A stretch of DNA of 64,000 bases from Sphingomonas immobilis (GCF_030580995.1 NZ_JAUQSZ010000011.1:119385-183384); one strand, 5' to 3'; numbered from the stretch's first letter, positions 15,937 to 27,372 are shown. The notes: generated from the letters alone by a model not told the origin. Translations and numbers: made by a program.

Positions 15937-17073
15937 ATGCGTGACGTGGTTATCGCGGGCTATGCCCGGTCCCCCTTCCACCTGGCCGGCAAGGGCGCGC
16001 TCGCCCGCGTGCGCCCCGACGATCTGACCGCGACGGTGATTCGCGGCCTGATCGATCGCAGCGGCGTGAAGCCCGAGGATATCGAGGACATCGTGCTCGG
16101 CTGCGCCTTTCCCGAAGGTGAGCAGGGTCTCAACGTCGCGCGGCTGATCGGGCTGCTGGCGGACCTGCCGCTGTCGGTCGGCGGGATCACGATGAATCGC
16201 TTCTGCGGCTCGTCGATGAGCTCGATCCACTATGCCGCCGGCCAGATCCAGCTCAATGCCGGCGAAGCGTTCGTTTGCGCGGGCGTCGAATCGATGAGCC
16301 GCGTGCCGATGATGGGCTTCAACCCGCTCCCCAACCCCGCCCTCGCCAAGAAGAGCGCCGCGTACATCGGCATGGGCGACACCGCCGAGAACGTCGCGAA
16401 GAAGTATCAGATCACCCGCGAGCAGCAGGAAGCCTTCGCGGTGAAGAGTCAGGAAAAGACCGCCGCCGCCATCGCCGCCGGGAAGCTGACAGACGAGATC
16501 GTTCCGATCGCGACCAAGGCCGGCACGGTCGATACCGACGGCACGCCGCGCAGCGGCACGACGATGGAAGCGCTCGCCGCGCTCAAGCCCGCGTTCAGCG
16601 CCGACGGCACCGTGACGGCGGGCACCTCCTCGCCGATCACCGACGGCGCCAGCGCGGTGCTGGTGACGAGCGAGGAATATGCGCGCGCCAACAATCTGCC
16701 GATCCTCGCGCGCATCAAGTCGGTCGGCATCTCCGGCTGCGCGCCCGAGATCATGGGCATCGGCCCGGTCGAGGCGACGCGCAAGGCGCTGAAGCGCGCC
16801 GGGATCGAGATCGGCCAGCTCGACGTGATCGAGCTCAACGAGGCCTTCGCCAGCCAGTCGCTGGCGTGCATCCACGACCTCGGGCTCGACGTCGCCAAGG
16901 TGAACCTCGACGGCGGCGCGCTCGCCATTGGGCACCCGCTGGGAGCCACGGGCGCGCGCATCGTCGGCAAGGCGGCGGCGCTGCTCAAGCGCGAGGGCGG
17001 CAAATACGCGCTCGCGACGCAGTGCATCGGCGGTGGCCAGGGCATCGCGACGATCCTGGAGTCGGTCGAATGA
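15937..17073 (+). CDS. fadA: Acetyl-CoA C-acyltransferase (thiolase)
   Basis: A 378-residue thiolase. The nucleophile Cys90 is in NRFCGSSMSS, the GHP motif has His333 (LAIGHPLGATGARI), and the second catalytic Cys363 is in TQCIGGGQG. It performs the last step of beta-oxidation, releasing acetyl-CoA from 3-ketoacyl-CoA. GGAGAGG precedes the ATG at 15937; an in-frame ATG at 15886 is less well supported. The stop overlaps the ATG of the next gene (ATGA), so the two subunits are probably coupled. Confidence 0.92.
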   Translation: MRDVVIAGYARSPFHLAGKGALARVRPDDLTATVIRGLIDRSGVKPEDIEDIVLGCAFPEGEQGLNVARLIGLLADLPLSVGGITMNRFCGSSMSSIHYAAGQIQLNAGEAFVCAGVESMSRVPMMGFNPLPNPALAKKSAAYIGMGDTAENVAKKYQITREQQEAFAVKSQEKTAAAIAAGKLTDEIVPIATKAGTVDTDGTPRSGTTMEALAALKPAFSADGTVTAGTSSPITDGASAVLVTSEEYARANNLPILARIKSVGISGCAPEIMGIGPVEATRKALKRAGIEIGQLDVIELNEAFASQSLACIHDLGLDVAKVNLDGGALAIGHPLGATGARIVGKAAALLKREGGKYALATQCIGGGQGIATILESVE

Positions 17074-19379
17074 GCGACGCCATCAAGAAGGTCTGCGTGA
17101 TCGGCGCGGGCACGATGGGCGCCGGCATCGCCGCGCAGGTCGCCAACGCCGGCGTGCCGGTGCTGCTGCTCGACATCGTCCGCGACCAGAACGACCGCAA
17201 TGCCGTCGCGACGGGCGCGGTCGCCAAGATGCTCAAGACGGAGCCCGCGCCCTTCATGTCGAAGGCCGCCGCGAAGCTGGTCGAAGTCGGCAATATCGAG
17301 GACGATCTCGCCAAGGTCGCCGATTGCGACTGGATCGTCGAGGCGATCATCGAGCGGCTCGATCTCAAGCAGAGCCTGTACGAAAAGCTCGAAGCGGTGC
17401 GGAAGCCCGGCACGGCGGTGTCGTCGAACACCTCGACGATCCCGCTCGGCCATCTGATCGAGGGGCGCTCGGACGCCTTCAAGAGCGACTTCCTCATCAC
17501 GCACTTCTTCAACCCGCCGCGCTACATGCGGCTGCTGGAGATCGTCGCCGGGCCGGAGAGCGACGCGGCCCTCGTCAAGCGCGTGTCCGATTTCGCCGAT
17601 CGGCAGATGGGCAAGACCATCGTCAATGCGAAGGACACGCCCGGCTTCATCGCCAACCGCGTCGGCACTTTCTGGATTCAGGCCGCGCTCAACGCGGCGT
17701 TCGAGCTTGGCCTGACGGTCGAGGAGGCCGATGCCATCGCCGGAAAGCCGATGGGCGTGCCCAAGACCGGCGTGTTCGGGCTGGTCGATCTCGTCGGCAT
17801 CGATCTGATGCCGCATCTCCAGCAGAGCCTCACCAGCACCTTGCCCCAGGACGATCCCTATCAGGCGATCGCAGAACTGCCGCCTCTGATCGGCAAGATG
17901 ATCGAGGGCGGTTACACCGGCCGCAAAGGCAAGGGCGGCTTCTACCGGATCAACCGCGAGGCCGGGAAGCGCAAGGAAACGATCGATCTCAAGACCGGCG
18001 AATACCGGCCGGCGATCGCTGCGCCGCCGGTCACCGCGCGTGACGTGGGTGCGCTGATCGCCGCACCCGGCAAGACCGGCGAATACGCCTGGGCTGTCCT
18101 CGGCCAGACGCTTTCCTATGCGGCCGGGCTCGTGCCGTCCGCTGCCGACAGCATCCTCGGTATCGATGACGCGATGAAGCTCGGCTACAACTGGAGCTTC
18201 GGCCCGTTCGAGCTGATCGACAAGATCGGCGCGGCGACGCTTGCCAAGCGGCTCGCCGACGAGGGCAGGCCGGTGCCGGAAATCCTGAGCCTCGCGGGTG
18301 ATCGCAGCTTCTACCGGATCGAGAACGGCCAGCGCCAGTATCTCGGCCGTGACGGCGAATACCACGATATCGTTCGCCCCGAGGGTGTGCTGCTGCTTTC
18401 CGACATCAAGCTGGGCGCCAAGCCGCTCGTCAAAACGGCGTCGGCGTCGTTGTGGGACGTCGGCGACGGTGTCGCCTGCCTCGAATTCACCGGCAAGATG
18501 AACGCGCTCGACGGCGAGGCGATGAAGGCGATCGAGCAATCGATCCCGATCGTCACCGAGAAGTTCAAGGCGATGGTCGTTTATAACGAAGGTGCCAATT
18601 TCTCGGCGGGCGCGAACCTCGGCCTCGCCATCTTCGCGATGAATATCGCGGCGTGGAGCGAGATCGAGAAGCTCGTCGCGGGCGGGCAGGTCGCCTACAA
18701 GGCGCTGAAATACGCGCCGTTCCCGGTCGTCAGCGCGCCGTTCGGCACGGCGCTCGGCGGCGGGTGCGAAATCCTGCTCAATGCAGACGCGGTGCAGGCG
18801 CATGCCGAAACCTATACGGGTCTGGTCGAATGCGGTGTCGGCCTCGTCCCCGGCTGGGGCGGTAACGGCGAGTTGCTGGATCGCTGGCGGCACAATCCGG
18901 CGCTGCCCAAAGGACCGATGCCCGCCGTGGCCAAGGTGTTCGAGACCGTCTCGACCGCGACCGTCTCCAAATCGGCGGCGGAGGCGAAGGAGCTTGGGTT
19001 CCTGCGTCCGTCGGACGGCATCACCATGAACCGCGACCGCTTGCTCGCCGACGCCAAGGCGAAGGCGCTCGCGCTGGCCGAAGGCTATCAGCCGCCTGAG
19101 CCGCCGGTGTTCCGCCTGCCAGGCGCGGGCGGGCGCAGCGCGCTCGACGTGGCGGTGAAGGGCTTCCAGGCACGCGGCCTCGCGACCAGCTATGATGGCG
19201 TCGTCTCGGGCTTTCTCGCCGATATTCTGACCGGCGGCGAGGCCGATCTGGTCGATACCGTCACCGAGGACGACCTGCTCGCGCTCGAGCGCAAGGCGTT
19301 TATGAAACTGGTGCGTGATCCGCGCACGCAGGCGCGCGTCGAGACCATTCTCGAAACCGGCAAGCCACTGCGCAACTAA
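17070..19379 (+). CDS. fadN: Bifunctional 3-hydroxyacyl-CoA dehydrogenase/enoyl-CoA hydratase (FadN-like)
   Basis: A 769-residue enzyme in the FadN domain order, the reverse of E. coli FadB: the NAD-binding dehydrogenase domain first (CVIGAGTMGAGI, residues 9-20; SSNTSTIP; HFFNPPRYM), the dehydrogenase C-terminal domains in the middle (KDTPGFIANRVG, GRKGKGGFY), and a crotonase domain from about residue 455 (FSAGANLG, LGGGCEILL with Glu567, LVECGVGLVPGWGG with Glu587). Both crotonase glutamates are present, so hydratase activity is likely. The long upstream extension of this frame inside the thiolase gene is a shadow. Confidence 0.92.
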   Translation: MSDAIKKVCVIGAGTMGAGIAAQVANAGVPVLLLDIVRDQNDRNAVATGAVAKMLKTEPAPFMSKAAAKLVEVGNIEDDLAKVADCDWIVEAIIERLDLKQSLYEKLEAVRKPGTAVSSNTSTIPLGHLIEGRSDAFKSDFLITHFFNPPRYMRLLEIVAGPESDAALVKRVSDFADRQMGKTIVNAKDTPGFIANRVGTFWIQAALNAAFELGLTVEEADAIAGKPMGVPKTGVFGLVDLVGIDLMPHLQQSLTSTLPQDDPYQAIAELPPLIGKMIEGGYTGRKGKGGFYRINREAGKRKETIDLKTGEYRPAIAAPPVTARDVGALIAAPGKTGEYAWAVLGQTLSYAAGLVPSAADSILGIDDAMKLGYNWSFGPFELIDKIGAATLAKRLADEGRPVPEILSLAGDRSFYRIENGQRQYLGRDGEYHDIVRPEGVLLLSDIKLGAKPLVKTASASLWDVGDGVACLEFTGKMNALDGEAMKAIEQSIPIVTEKFKAMVVYNEGANFSAGANLGLAIFAMNIAAWSEIEKLVAGGQVAYKALKYAPFPVVSAPFGTALGGGCEILLNADAVQAHAETYTGLVECGVGLVPGWGGNGELLDRWRHNPALPKGPMPAVAKVFETVSTATVSKSAAEAKELGFLRPSDGITMNRDRLLADAKAKALALAEGYQPPEPPVFRLPGAGGRSALDVAVKGFQARGLATSYDGVVSGFLADILTGGEADLVDTVTEDDLLALERKAFMKLVRDPRTQARVETILETGKPLRN

Positions 19380-19392
19380 GGGACTGATACCG

Positions 19393-21183
<1,791 letters not shown>

Positions 21184-21193
21184 GCGCCGCAGC

Positions 21194-21622
21194 GTGACCG
21201 GGCTCGACGAAATCCGCGCGATGATCGCGCGCGGCCGGCGGCCCCCGATGATGGAGCTGCTCGACATTCACCTCGTCGAGGTCGAGCGTGGCCATGTCGT
21301 GTTCGAGGCGACGCCCGGCGCGGCGCATTTCAATCCGATGGGGACCGTCCACGGCGGCTTCGCGGCGGCGATGCTCGATTCGGCCTGCGGGGTCGCGGCG
21401 AACAGCGCGACCGAGCAGCCGTCCGACTGCCCGACGCTGGAGATCAAGATCGCGTATCACGCCGCGCTGACCGCGCAGACCGGGCTGGTGCGTGCGATCG
21501 GCACATTGGTGTCGCTTGGGCGCCGGGTTGCCTTCACCGAGGCAAAGCTGATCGGCGCGAACGACAAGCTCTATGCCAGCGCGACATCGACCCTGCTGGT
21601 GACGGAACGCCGCCGAACCTAG
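21194..21622 (+). CDS. PaaI-type hotdog thioesterase
   Basis: A 142-residue hotdog-fold protein with the PaaI-family active-site segment FNPMGTVHGGFAAAMLDSACG (His and Gly-Gly before the long helix) and the closing TEAKLIG strand. It begins with GTG at 21194, ten bases after the fadE stop. It may hydrolyse stalled or toxic acyl-CoA intermediates formed by the enzymes encoded upstream. Its TAG stop is interleaved in CTAG with the convergent DUF454 gene. Confidence 0.85.
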   Translation: MTGLDEIRAMIARGRRPPMMELLDIHLVEVERGHVVFEATPGAAHFNPMGTVHGGFAAAMLDSACGVAANSATEQPSDCPTLEIKIAYHAALTAQTGLVRAIGTLVSLGRRVAFTEAKLIGANDKLYASATSTLLVTERRRT

Positions 21623-22056
21623 CCGCGCGGGACCGGGCGCGACAGGATCCACGCCGCCGCCAGCAGCATCACCGCCGCGATCGCGATCGCCGCGATCCAG
21701 CCGGGTCGCGCCAGCCACCAGAACAGCGCGTAGCCCAGCGCCATCCCTCCGCATGCGGCGAGCTTCGCATGTGTTGGGATCGCGCGTTCGCGCCGCCATG
21801 CCTGCAAAGGCGGGCCGAAGCGCGGGTGATCGAGCAGCCACGCCTCCAGCCGGGGCGACGAGCGCGCGAAACACGGCAGCGCTAGCAGCAGGAAATCGGT
21901 GGTCGGTAGCAGCGGCACGAACAGCCCGATGATGGCGATCGCCACCATCACCCAGCCGAGTACAAGCCAGAACGGCCGCCCGAGACGCCAGCGGCGTGCG
22001 GGTGCGTTCGTGCCGGTGTGGCGATCTGGCTCGGGGTCGGCGGCGGCATTCGCCAT
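21619..22056 (-). CDS. DUF454 (YbaN-family) membrane protein
   Basis: A 145-residue protein with the DUF454 core: LVLGWVMVAIAIIGLFVPLLPTTDFLLLALPCFARSSPRLEAWLL, then HPRFGPPLQAWRRERAIPTHAKLAA, and two C-terminal helices. Three to four membrane segments are evident. The ATG at 22056 has no clear ribosome binding site; the frame is open to 22092 but that region contains a palindrome. The function is unknown; in several alphaproteobacteria the family lies near heme and iron genes. Confidence 0.85.
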   Translation of the reverse strand: MANAAADPEPDRHTGTNAPARRWRLGRPFWLVLGWVMVAIAIIGLFVPLLPTTDFLLLALPCFARSSPRLEAWLLDHPRFGPPLQAWRRERAIPTHAKLAACGGMALGYALFWWLARPGWIAAIAIAAVMLLAAAWILSRPVPRG

Positions 22057-22075
22057 GAACTGCGGGTTAGAGCAT

Positions 22076-22092
22076 TTGCGAACCGCTCGCAA
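22076..22092. promoter_or_regulatory. Fur-like palindrome between DUF454 gene and fecI-type sigma gene
   Basis: TTGCGA (22076-22081) and TCGCAA (22087-22092) are perfect inverted arms around five bases. This resembles alphaproteobacterial Fur sites (TGCGA...TCGCA). It is 20 bases upstream of the DUF454 start. The remaining 330 bases to the sigma gene show no other gene; an AT-rich patch lies near 22134-22146. Iron control is an inference. Confidence 0.4.
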
Positions 22093-22422
22093 CGATGCCG
22101 AAGCGGATACTGGTTTCGTCTCCGAAACGTCGGTAAAAAATAATTCGCAAGTGCAGCGTGTGGATTCGATCGCGCTGTGTCGTCTGTCAGGGTGAACGGA
22201 AGTGGTGACTCTGGCGATCGGGCCCTATTCCCGCCTGCAGACGCGCAAAAAAGGTGTTCGACGACGTGAAGACTGTCCCGCAATCGCATGGCCTGCCTGC
22301 GCCGCGCCCGATTCGGGCGCTGGTCGGCCTTGCGCGCGGGGCTCGGGGCGGACATGAGATTTCGCTATGCGGCGCGGCTGGCTGGATCATAGGTGTGAGC
22401 GTCTTGGGCGGGGGCAACCCGC

Positions 22423-22929
22423 GTGACCTGCGGTTTGCGCGCGGTGTTTCTGGCGGAGCGGGCAATGCTGCTGCGCCTGCTTCGCGCGCGGTTGGGCTGC
22501 GAGGCGGACGCCGAGGACGCGTTGCAGGAAATGTGGTTTCGCATCGAGCGGACGGAGACGCGGCCTGTAGCCGACGCCAAGGCCTATCTCTTTCGTATCG
22601 CGTCGAATTTGGCGAGCGACCGGCGACTGTCCAAGTCGCGGCGCGAGACGCTGGACACCGCCTGGATCGAGACTCAGCCCGAAGCGGCGGAGCATCCCGA
22701 TGCCGAGCGCGCGCTGCTGGCGCGAGAACGACTGGCGGATGCGCAGGCGGTGATCGCAGCCATGCCGGAGCGCATGCGCACCGCTTACACTTTGTTTCGG
22801 ATGGAAGCGCTAAGCCAGCGCGAGATCGCCGGCCGGCTGTGCGTCAGCCTGAGCGCAGTGGAGAAATTGCTGCAGCGGGCCTATGCGCGTCTGCACCGGC
22901 TCGAGGACGAGAGTGATGCCGAAGATTAA
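22423..22929 (+). CDS. ECF sigma factor, FecI type
   Basis: A 168-residue sigma-70 family protein with region 2 (LRARLGCEADAEDALQEMWFRI and AYLFRIASNLASDRR) and region 4 (IAAMPERMRTAYTLFRMEALSQREIAGRLCVSLSAVEKLLQRAYARL). It starts with GTG at 22423, with a G-rich site 9-13 bases before it. It overlaps the FecR-like gene by 14 bases. In such systems the sigma factor is released when the outer-membrane receptor signals through FecR, and then transcribes the receptor gene. Confidence 0.88.
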   Translation: MTCGLRAVFLAERAMLLRLLRARLGCEADAEDALQEMWFRIERTETRPVADAKAYLFRIASNLASDRRLSKSRRETLDTAWIETQPEAAEHPDAERALLARERLADAQAVIAAMPERMRTAYTLFRMEALSQREIAGRLCVSLSAVEKLLQRAYARLHRLEDESDAED

Positions 22930-23848
22930 CGCGGCGATCCTGCGCGAGGCCATCGCCTGGCACGTACGCCTGCCCGAGCTGGATGGCGACGGCTGGGATC
23001 GCTTCACCCTGTGGCTGGAAGCCGATCCGGCCCATGCCGACATCTACGATCGCGTCAGCCTCTATGACGCGGAGCGCGCCGCGCTGCGCCTTCCGAAAGC
23101 GAGCAACGACAACGTCCGCTGGTGGAAGGGCGGCGCGATCGCCGGCGGTACTGCCGCCATCGCGGCGAGCCTGCTGCTGGTGATGCCGCACTTCTCCACG
23201 CCGCAATCGTCGCGCTATGATATCGAGGCGGGTGCCGCGCGGCGCTCGGTGGCGCTTGGCGACGGCACGCGGATCGATCTCGCGCCCGGCGCGCGCGTGA
23301 CGCTCGACAAGCACAACGCGCGCTTCGCCTCGCTCGCCTCTGGCATGGCGGTGTTCACGGTGAAGCACGATGCCACCCGTCCTTTCGAAGTGCTGGTCGG
23401 CGACCATGTTGCGCGCGATCTCGGCACAGTGTTCGAAGTGGTGAAGACGCCCGACGAGATTCGCGTCAGCGTGGCCTCGGGCGAGGTCGAGTTCGATCCC
23501 GCGACCAGCGCCACGCACATCGCTCCGGGCGAGCGCCTGTCGTTCGACCAGGCGTCCGGCAAGACGATCGTCGTTCCCGTCGCCGCCGACAGCGTCGGCG
23601 AGTGGCGCGGGGGCAGGCTGCGCTTCGCCGACGAACCGCTCGGCCGGGTCGTCGATGCTCTATCGCTCGCAACTGGGACACAGGTGACGCTCGGGCATGG
23701 ATTGTCGGGCCGCCGATTCACGGGCATGGTGCATCTTTCGGGGGATGCGGGGCGCGATGTTGCGCACTTTGCGGCGTTGACGGGGCTGACGAGCAAGCGG
23801 GATGGCGATCACTGGGTTATCGCGCCCGTGGCGAGCACCGGGGACTAG
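22916..23848 (+). CDS. FecR-family anti-sigma/sigma regulator
   Basis: A 310-residue single-pass membrane protein: an N-terminal cytoplasmic DUF4880 domain (LREAIAWHVRLPELDGDGWDRFTLWLEADPAHADIYDRV), a transmembrane helix around residues 78-98, then the periplasmic FecR domain (GTRIDLAPGARV, ARDLGTVFEV, RVSVASGEVEF) and a C-terminal STN-like segment (LATGTQVTL). It passes the signal from the periplasmic domain of the receptor to the sigma factor. Its 3' end overlaps the receptor gene by 47 bases. Confidence 0.88.
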   Translation: MPKINAAILREAIAWHVRLPELDGDGWDRFTLWLEADPAHADIYDRVSLYDAERAALRLPKASNDNVRWWKGGAIAGGTAAIAASLLLVMPHFSTPQSSRYDIEAGAARRSVALGDGTRIDLAPGARVTLDKHNARFASLASGMAVFTVKHDATRPFEVLVGDHVARDLGTVFEVVKTPDEIRVSVASGEVEFDPATSATHIAPGERLSFDQASGKTIVVPVAADSVGEWRGGRLRFADEPLGRVVDALSLATGTQVTLGHGLSGRRFTGMVHLSGDAGRDVAHFAALTGLTSKRDGDHWVIAPVASTGD

Positions 23849-26174
23849 TCTCGCCGCTGCCGCGCTCTGTGCGGCAACACCCTGCTACGCACGAAGCGCC
23901 GCGATCGATATTCCCGCCGGTACGCTCGACCGCGCGCTTCTCGCGCTTTCCAGCCAAAGCGGTGTCGATATCGTCAGCACCGAAGGCGGGCTGAAATCGC
24001 GCTTCGTCATGCGCCTGCGCGGGCGCATGACCGTGTCCGAGGCGCTGCGCCGTCTGCTCGACGGGAGCGGCTACCATGCGCAGGCGATGGCGGCCGGATA
24101 CCGGATTGTCGCCGGAAGCGACGCCCGCCCCGCGCCCCGGCCGCCCGCGCCGAAACCGCCGCGCCCGCCTGCTCCGGCCGCGCCCGCCGATGATGTCGTC
24201 GTCACCGCCAGCAAGCAGCACGTCGGTTTGCGCCGCTATCCCGGCTCGCTGATGATCATCGATGCGAACGCGCTGCACGGCCTCACCGGGCAGCCCGGCG
24301 ACAGCGACGCCATCGCGCGCGCACTGCCCGTCGTCGAGGCGACGCAACTCGGGCCGGGGCGCAACAAGCTGTTCGTGCGCGGCATCGCCGACAGCAGCTT
24401 CAACGGCGCGACCCAATCGACCGCCTCGGTCTATTTCGGCGACGTGCAGCTGAGCTATTCGGGTGCCGATCCCGATATCAAGCTGGTCGACGTATCGCGG
24501 CTGGAGATTCTCGAAGGGCCGCAGGGCACGCTCTACGGCGCGGGCTCGATCGGCGGCATCGTGCGCATAACGCCCAATCCGGTCGATCTGACGAAGGTCG
24601 GTGGCGCGATCGGCCTCGGCGGGGTGGCGACGCTGCACGGTACGCCGGGATACGATGCCAGCGCCGTCCTCAATCTGCCGATCGTGAAAAACGTGGCCGG
24701 CGTGCGGCTCGTCGGATACCGGATGCGCGACGGCGGCTATATCGACGATACGAAGCGCGGGCTGACCGATATCAACAGCACCGACACCAGCGGCGTGCGG
24801 GCCGAGGGGCGCTTCGATGCGGGGGGCGGCTGGTCGGTCGAGGGCGGAGTGCTGTGGCAGTCGATCGATACGCCGGACACGCAATATGCCGCGGTGACCG
24901 GCAACCGGCTGACACGCGCCTCGACCATCGCCCAGCCGTTCGCCAGCGAGATGCTGCTCGGCCGGGTCATCGTGAACAAGACGTGGGGCAGCGGCCTCGA
25001 GCTCTCGCTTGCGACAGGCCTTGCGACTTATGATCTGGTCGAGGATTTCGACGCGACTTTGCCCGGTGGCCCGCCGCAGCGCTACGACAATCAAGTCGGC
25101 AACTGGTTGCTGACGCACGAGGCGCGGCTATCGCGCTCTACGGCCAATGGCAGCAGCTGGGTGCTTGGTCTCGCGCTGCTCTATGACAAGAACGAGCAAA
25201 ACCGGCAGGTCGGTCCGCTCGACGGATCGGGCGAGATCGTCGGCGTAACCAACGTCGCAAAGAGCGCCTCGGCGTTCGGCGAAATAACGCTTCCCATCGG
25301 CCACCGCCTGCGCGCGACGATGGGGCTGCGCGGTACGATCGGCCGCAACGAGGCGACGCCGACCTTTCGTACGCGCAGCCCTTTCTTCCCGGGCCGCCAG
25401 ACGATGCGCGTCGATCCGACAATCGCGGTCAATTACCGGCTCAGCGACAATCTCTCCACCTACGCGCGCTTCCAGACGGGCTATCGCACCGGCGGACTCG
25501 CGGTGTCGCGCCTCGCAGGGCGGACGGCGGAATTCAACCGCGACGAGATCGTCATGGGCGAGCTCGGTTTCCGTCTCGGCACGCCGGGCGCTGGCCGCAT
25601 CGCGCTGGGTGGCGCGGTCGCCTACGCGCATTGGAAGAATATCCAGGCCGATCTGTTCGACCGTCAGGGCCGGCCCTTCACCATCAACCTCGGCGATGCG
25701 CGCCTCCTTTCGGTCGAGGGGAATGTGGACTGGCAGCCGGTCAGGGGCCTGCGCGCGCAGCTCTCCGCGCTCTATACCGCGAACGAGGTGAGCGGGCCGC
25801 TCGCCGATACGTCGGTTCGCAACAACCGGCGGCTGGCGCAGGTGCCGTCGATCGCGGGCAGCGGCTCGCTGAGCTATGCGTGGGCGGCGGGGCCGGGGAA
25901 CGGGTTCGAGATCGCCAGCTCGGTCGATTTCGTCGGGCGCGCGGTGCTCGGCACGGGCGACTACCTCGACGTCAGTCACCCCGCGTATGCTATCGTCGGC
26001 GCGCATGTCCGCTGGACGCGCGGGCCCTTCGTCACCACGCTCGCCGCCGACAACCTGCTCGATAGCCGCGCCGATCGATTCCCTTTCGGCAACCCCTTCG
26101 CGCTCGGCCAGCGCACGCAGATCACGCCGCTGCGCCCGCTGACGGTGCGGCTCGGGACGAGCTTCGGCTTCTGA
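23802..26174 (+). CDS. TonB-dependent transducer with N-terminal STN signalling domain
   Basis: A 790-residue outer-membrane receptor. A signal peptide of about 31 residues precedes an STN domain (IDIPAGTLDRALLALSSQSGVDIV to GYRIVAG, about 35-105), a Pro/Ala-rich linker, a TonB box (DDVVVTASK), the plug (VRGIADSSFNGATQSTASVYFGDVQL, LEILEGPQGTLYGAGSIGGIVRI) and a barrel ending in F. The STN domain contacts FecR, so this is a self-regulating uptake system. The substrate is not deducible; a siderophore or a carbohydrate are both possible. The stop abuts the convergent DUF2252 stop in TGATCA. Confidence 0.88.
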   Translation: MAITGLSRPWRAPGTSLAAAALCAATPCYARSAAIDIPAGTLDRALLALSSQSGVDIVSTEGGLKSRFVMRLRGRMTVSEALRRLLDGSGYHAQAMAAGYRIVAGSDARPAPRPPAPKPPRPPAPAAPADDVVVTASKQHVGLRRYPGSLMIIDANALHGLTGQPGDSDAIARALPVVEATQLGPGRNKLFVRGIADSSFNGATQSTASVYFGDVQLSYSGADPDIKLVDVSRLEILEGPQGTLYGAGSIGGIVRITPNPVDLTKVGGAIGLGGVATLHGTPGYDASAVLNLPIVKNVAGVRLVGYRMRDGGYIDDTKRGLTDINSTDTSGVRAEGRFDAGGGWSVEGGVLWQSIDTPDTQYAAVTGNRLTRASTIAQPFASEMLLGRVIVNKTWGSGLELSLATGLATYDLVEDFDATLPGGPPQRYDNQVGNWLLTHEARLSRSTANGSSWVLGLALLYDKNEQNRQVGPLDGSGEIVGVTNVAKSASAFGEITLPIGHRLRATMGLRGTIGRNEATPTFRTRSPFFPGRQTMRVDPTIAVNYRLSDNLSTYARFQTGYRTGGLAVSRLAGRTAEFNRDEIVMGELGFRLGTPGAGRIALGGAVAYAHWKNIQADLFDRQGRPFTINLGDARLLSVEGNVDWQPVRGLRAQLSALYTANEVSGPLADTSVRNNRRLAQVPSIAGSGSLSYAWAAGPGNGFEIASSVDFVGRAVLGTGDYLDVSHPAYAIVGAHVRWTRGPFVTTLAADNLLDSRADRFPFGNPFALGQRTQITPLRPLTVRLGTSFGF

Positions 26175-27365
26175 TCACGCCGCCAGCGCGTAGCGGCGGC
26201 AATGATCGAGATAGCCCGCCTCGTGCCGCCCGGCGAGCGCCACCACGCTTTCCCACAGCCACGACGGCGCATCGAGCGACCCGCGCCGCTTGGCGAGTTC
26301 TCCGAGCCAGCCTTTCCGGGTCGCGGCGCCCATCTGTCGCGCGTGCGCCTTGCCGACGACAAAGGCGAGGTAGCGCGCGGCCTTCACCGCCTGGCGCTTG
26401 CTGAACTGGTCGACCTCCAGCTTCAGATCCTGCGGCGCGAGCTCGCGGATGAAGAGCGAGCGGCCGAGTAGCCGCACGGGGATCAGCCGCGCGCCGAGAT
26501 AGGGCGACAGCGCCCGCGCGCCCGCCGCGACGCGCTGCGCATTGTCGGTGGGCATCACCGCGCCGGGTGCTGCGGGGGCGATCGGCGCGACCGCCTGCTT
26601 CACGTCGATCAGCCCGTAGTCGGGTCGCCCGTCTGCGTTCTTCACTCCGACGATGGCGGCATAGCGTAATAGCCCCAGCGAACTGCACCCCTTCATCCAA
26701 TAGGCGGCATCGACCAGCCGGACGTCGCGGCCGGCGTCCTTGCCCTCGAGCGACAGGATCGACCGCGCGATATCCGCGTCGTCGAACAGGCTTTCCAGCG
26801 CCGCACGTTCCTTCTTGTCGATCGGCCAGAAATGCTTGCCGAGCGGGATGCTGGGATCGGGATCGTCTAGCCGTTCCGACGCGAGATCGCGCCAGCGCCG
26901 GCCGAGCGCGCGCCTGCGCACGCTGCGCACGGCCTGCGGTTCGGGCCCGCTGTCCTTGCCCTCGGGATCGGCGATGGCGGCGGTGTAGCCGTCGACCATC
27001 TCCTCGATCATCCGCATCGTCGTGACGCCAGGCAGATCGGACCCGCGCGCGGCGGTGGCGAGCGACAGGCCGAGGCGGATAAGGTCGTGCGCGGGATTGC
27101 CGATCACCGTCTGGTCGAGGTCGCGGATCTGGATCTCCACACCGCGGTCGCCGTCCGACAGCGGACCGAGATTGCCGAGGTGGCAATCCCCGCAGATCCA
27201 GATCGCGGGGCCCTCCGGCACGTGTCGCGAGGCATGCGAATCCGCCAGCCATTCGTAGAATTTCACGGTGTTGCCGCGCACATAGGCGTGCGCGGATTTC
27301 GCCATCTTCAGCCTGCGGTTTTCTTCGAGGACGGGTTGCCGCTCGGCAGGCTTGGTGGTGGACAT
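26175..27365 (-). CDS. DUF2252 family protein
   Basis: A 396-residue protein with the DUF2252 core: KFYEWLADSH, WICGDCHLGNLGPLSDGDRGVEIQIRDLDQTVIGNPAHDLIRL, and RYLAFVVGKAHARQMG. The GDCHLGN and RDLDQT segments resemble phosphotransferase-like active sites of aminoglycoside/choline kinase folds, so a kinase-like activity is conceivable but unproven. The ATG at 27365 is 7 bases downstream of the GH92 stop on the same strand, so co-transcription with it is likely. The ribosome binding site is weak. Confidence 0.8.
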   Translation of the reverse strand: MSTTKPAERQPVLEENRRLKMAKSAHAYVRGNTVKFYEWLADSHASRHVPEGPAIWICGDCHLGNLGPLSDGDRGVEIQIRDLDQTVIGNPAHDLIRLGLSLATAARGSDLPGVTTMRMIEEMVDGYTAAIADPEGKDSGPEPQAVRSVRRRALGRRWRDLASERLDDPDPSIPLGKHFWPIDKKERAALESLFDDADIARSILSLEGKDAGRDVRLVDAAYWMKGCSSLGLLRYAAIVGVKNADGRPDYGLIDVKQAVAPIAPAAPGAVMPTDNAQRVAAGARALSPYLGARLIPVRLLGRSLFIRELAPQDLKLEVDQFSKRQAVKAARYLAFVVGKAHARQMGAATRKGWLGELAKRRGSLDAPSWLWESVVALAGRHEAGYLDHCRRYALAA

Positions 27366-27372
27366 ATGTGTC

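Noticed and set aside
16275..17069. Upstream in-frame extension of the FadN-like gene into the thiolase gene
   Set aside because: The dehydrogenase domain begins at 17070 with an ATG overlapping the thiolase stop; the extension has no homologous character.
16449..18893. An 814-residue minus-strand open frame over the FadN-like gene
   Set aside because: Shadow of a conserved bifunctional enzyme in high-GC DNA; the translation is Asp/Arg/Ala-rich without motifs.
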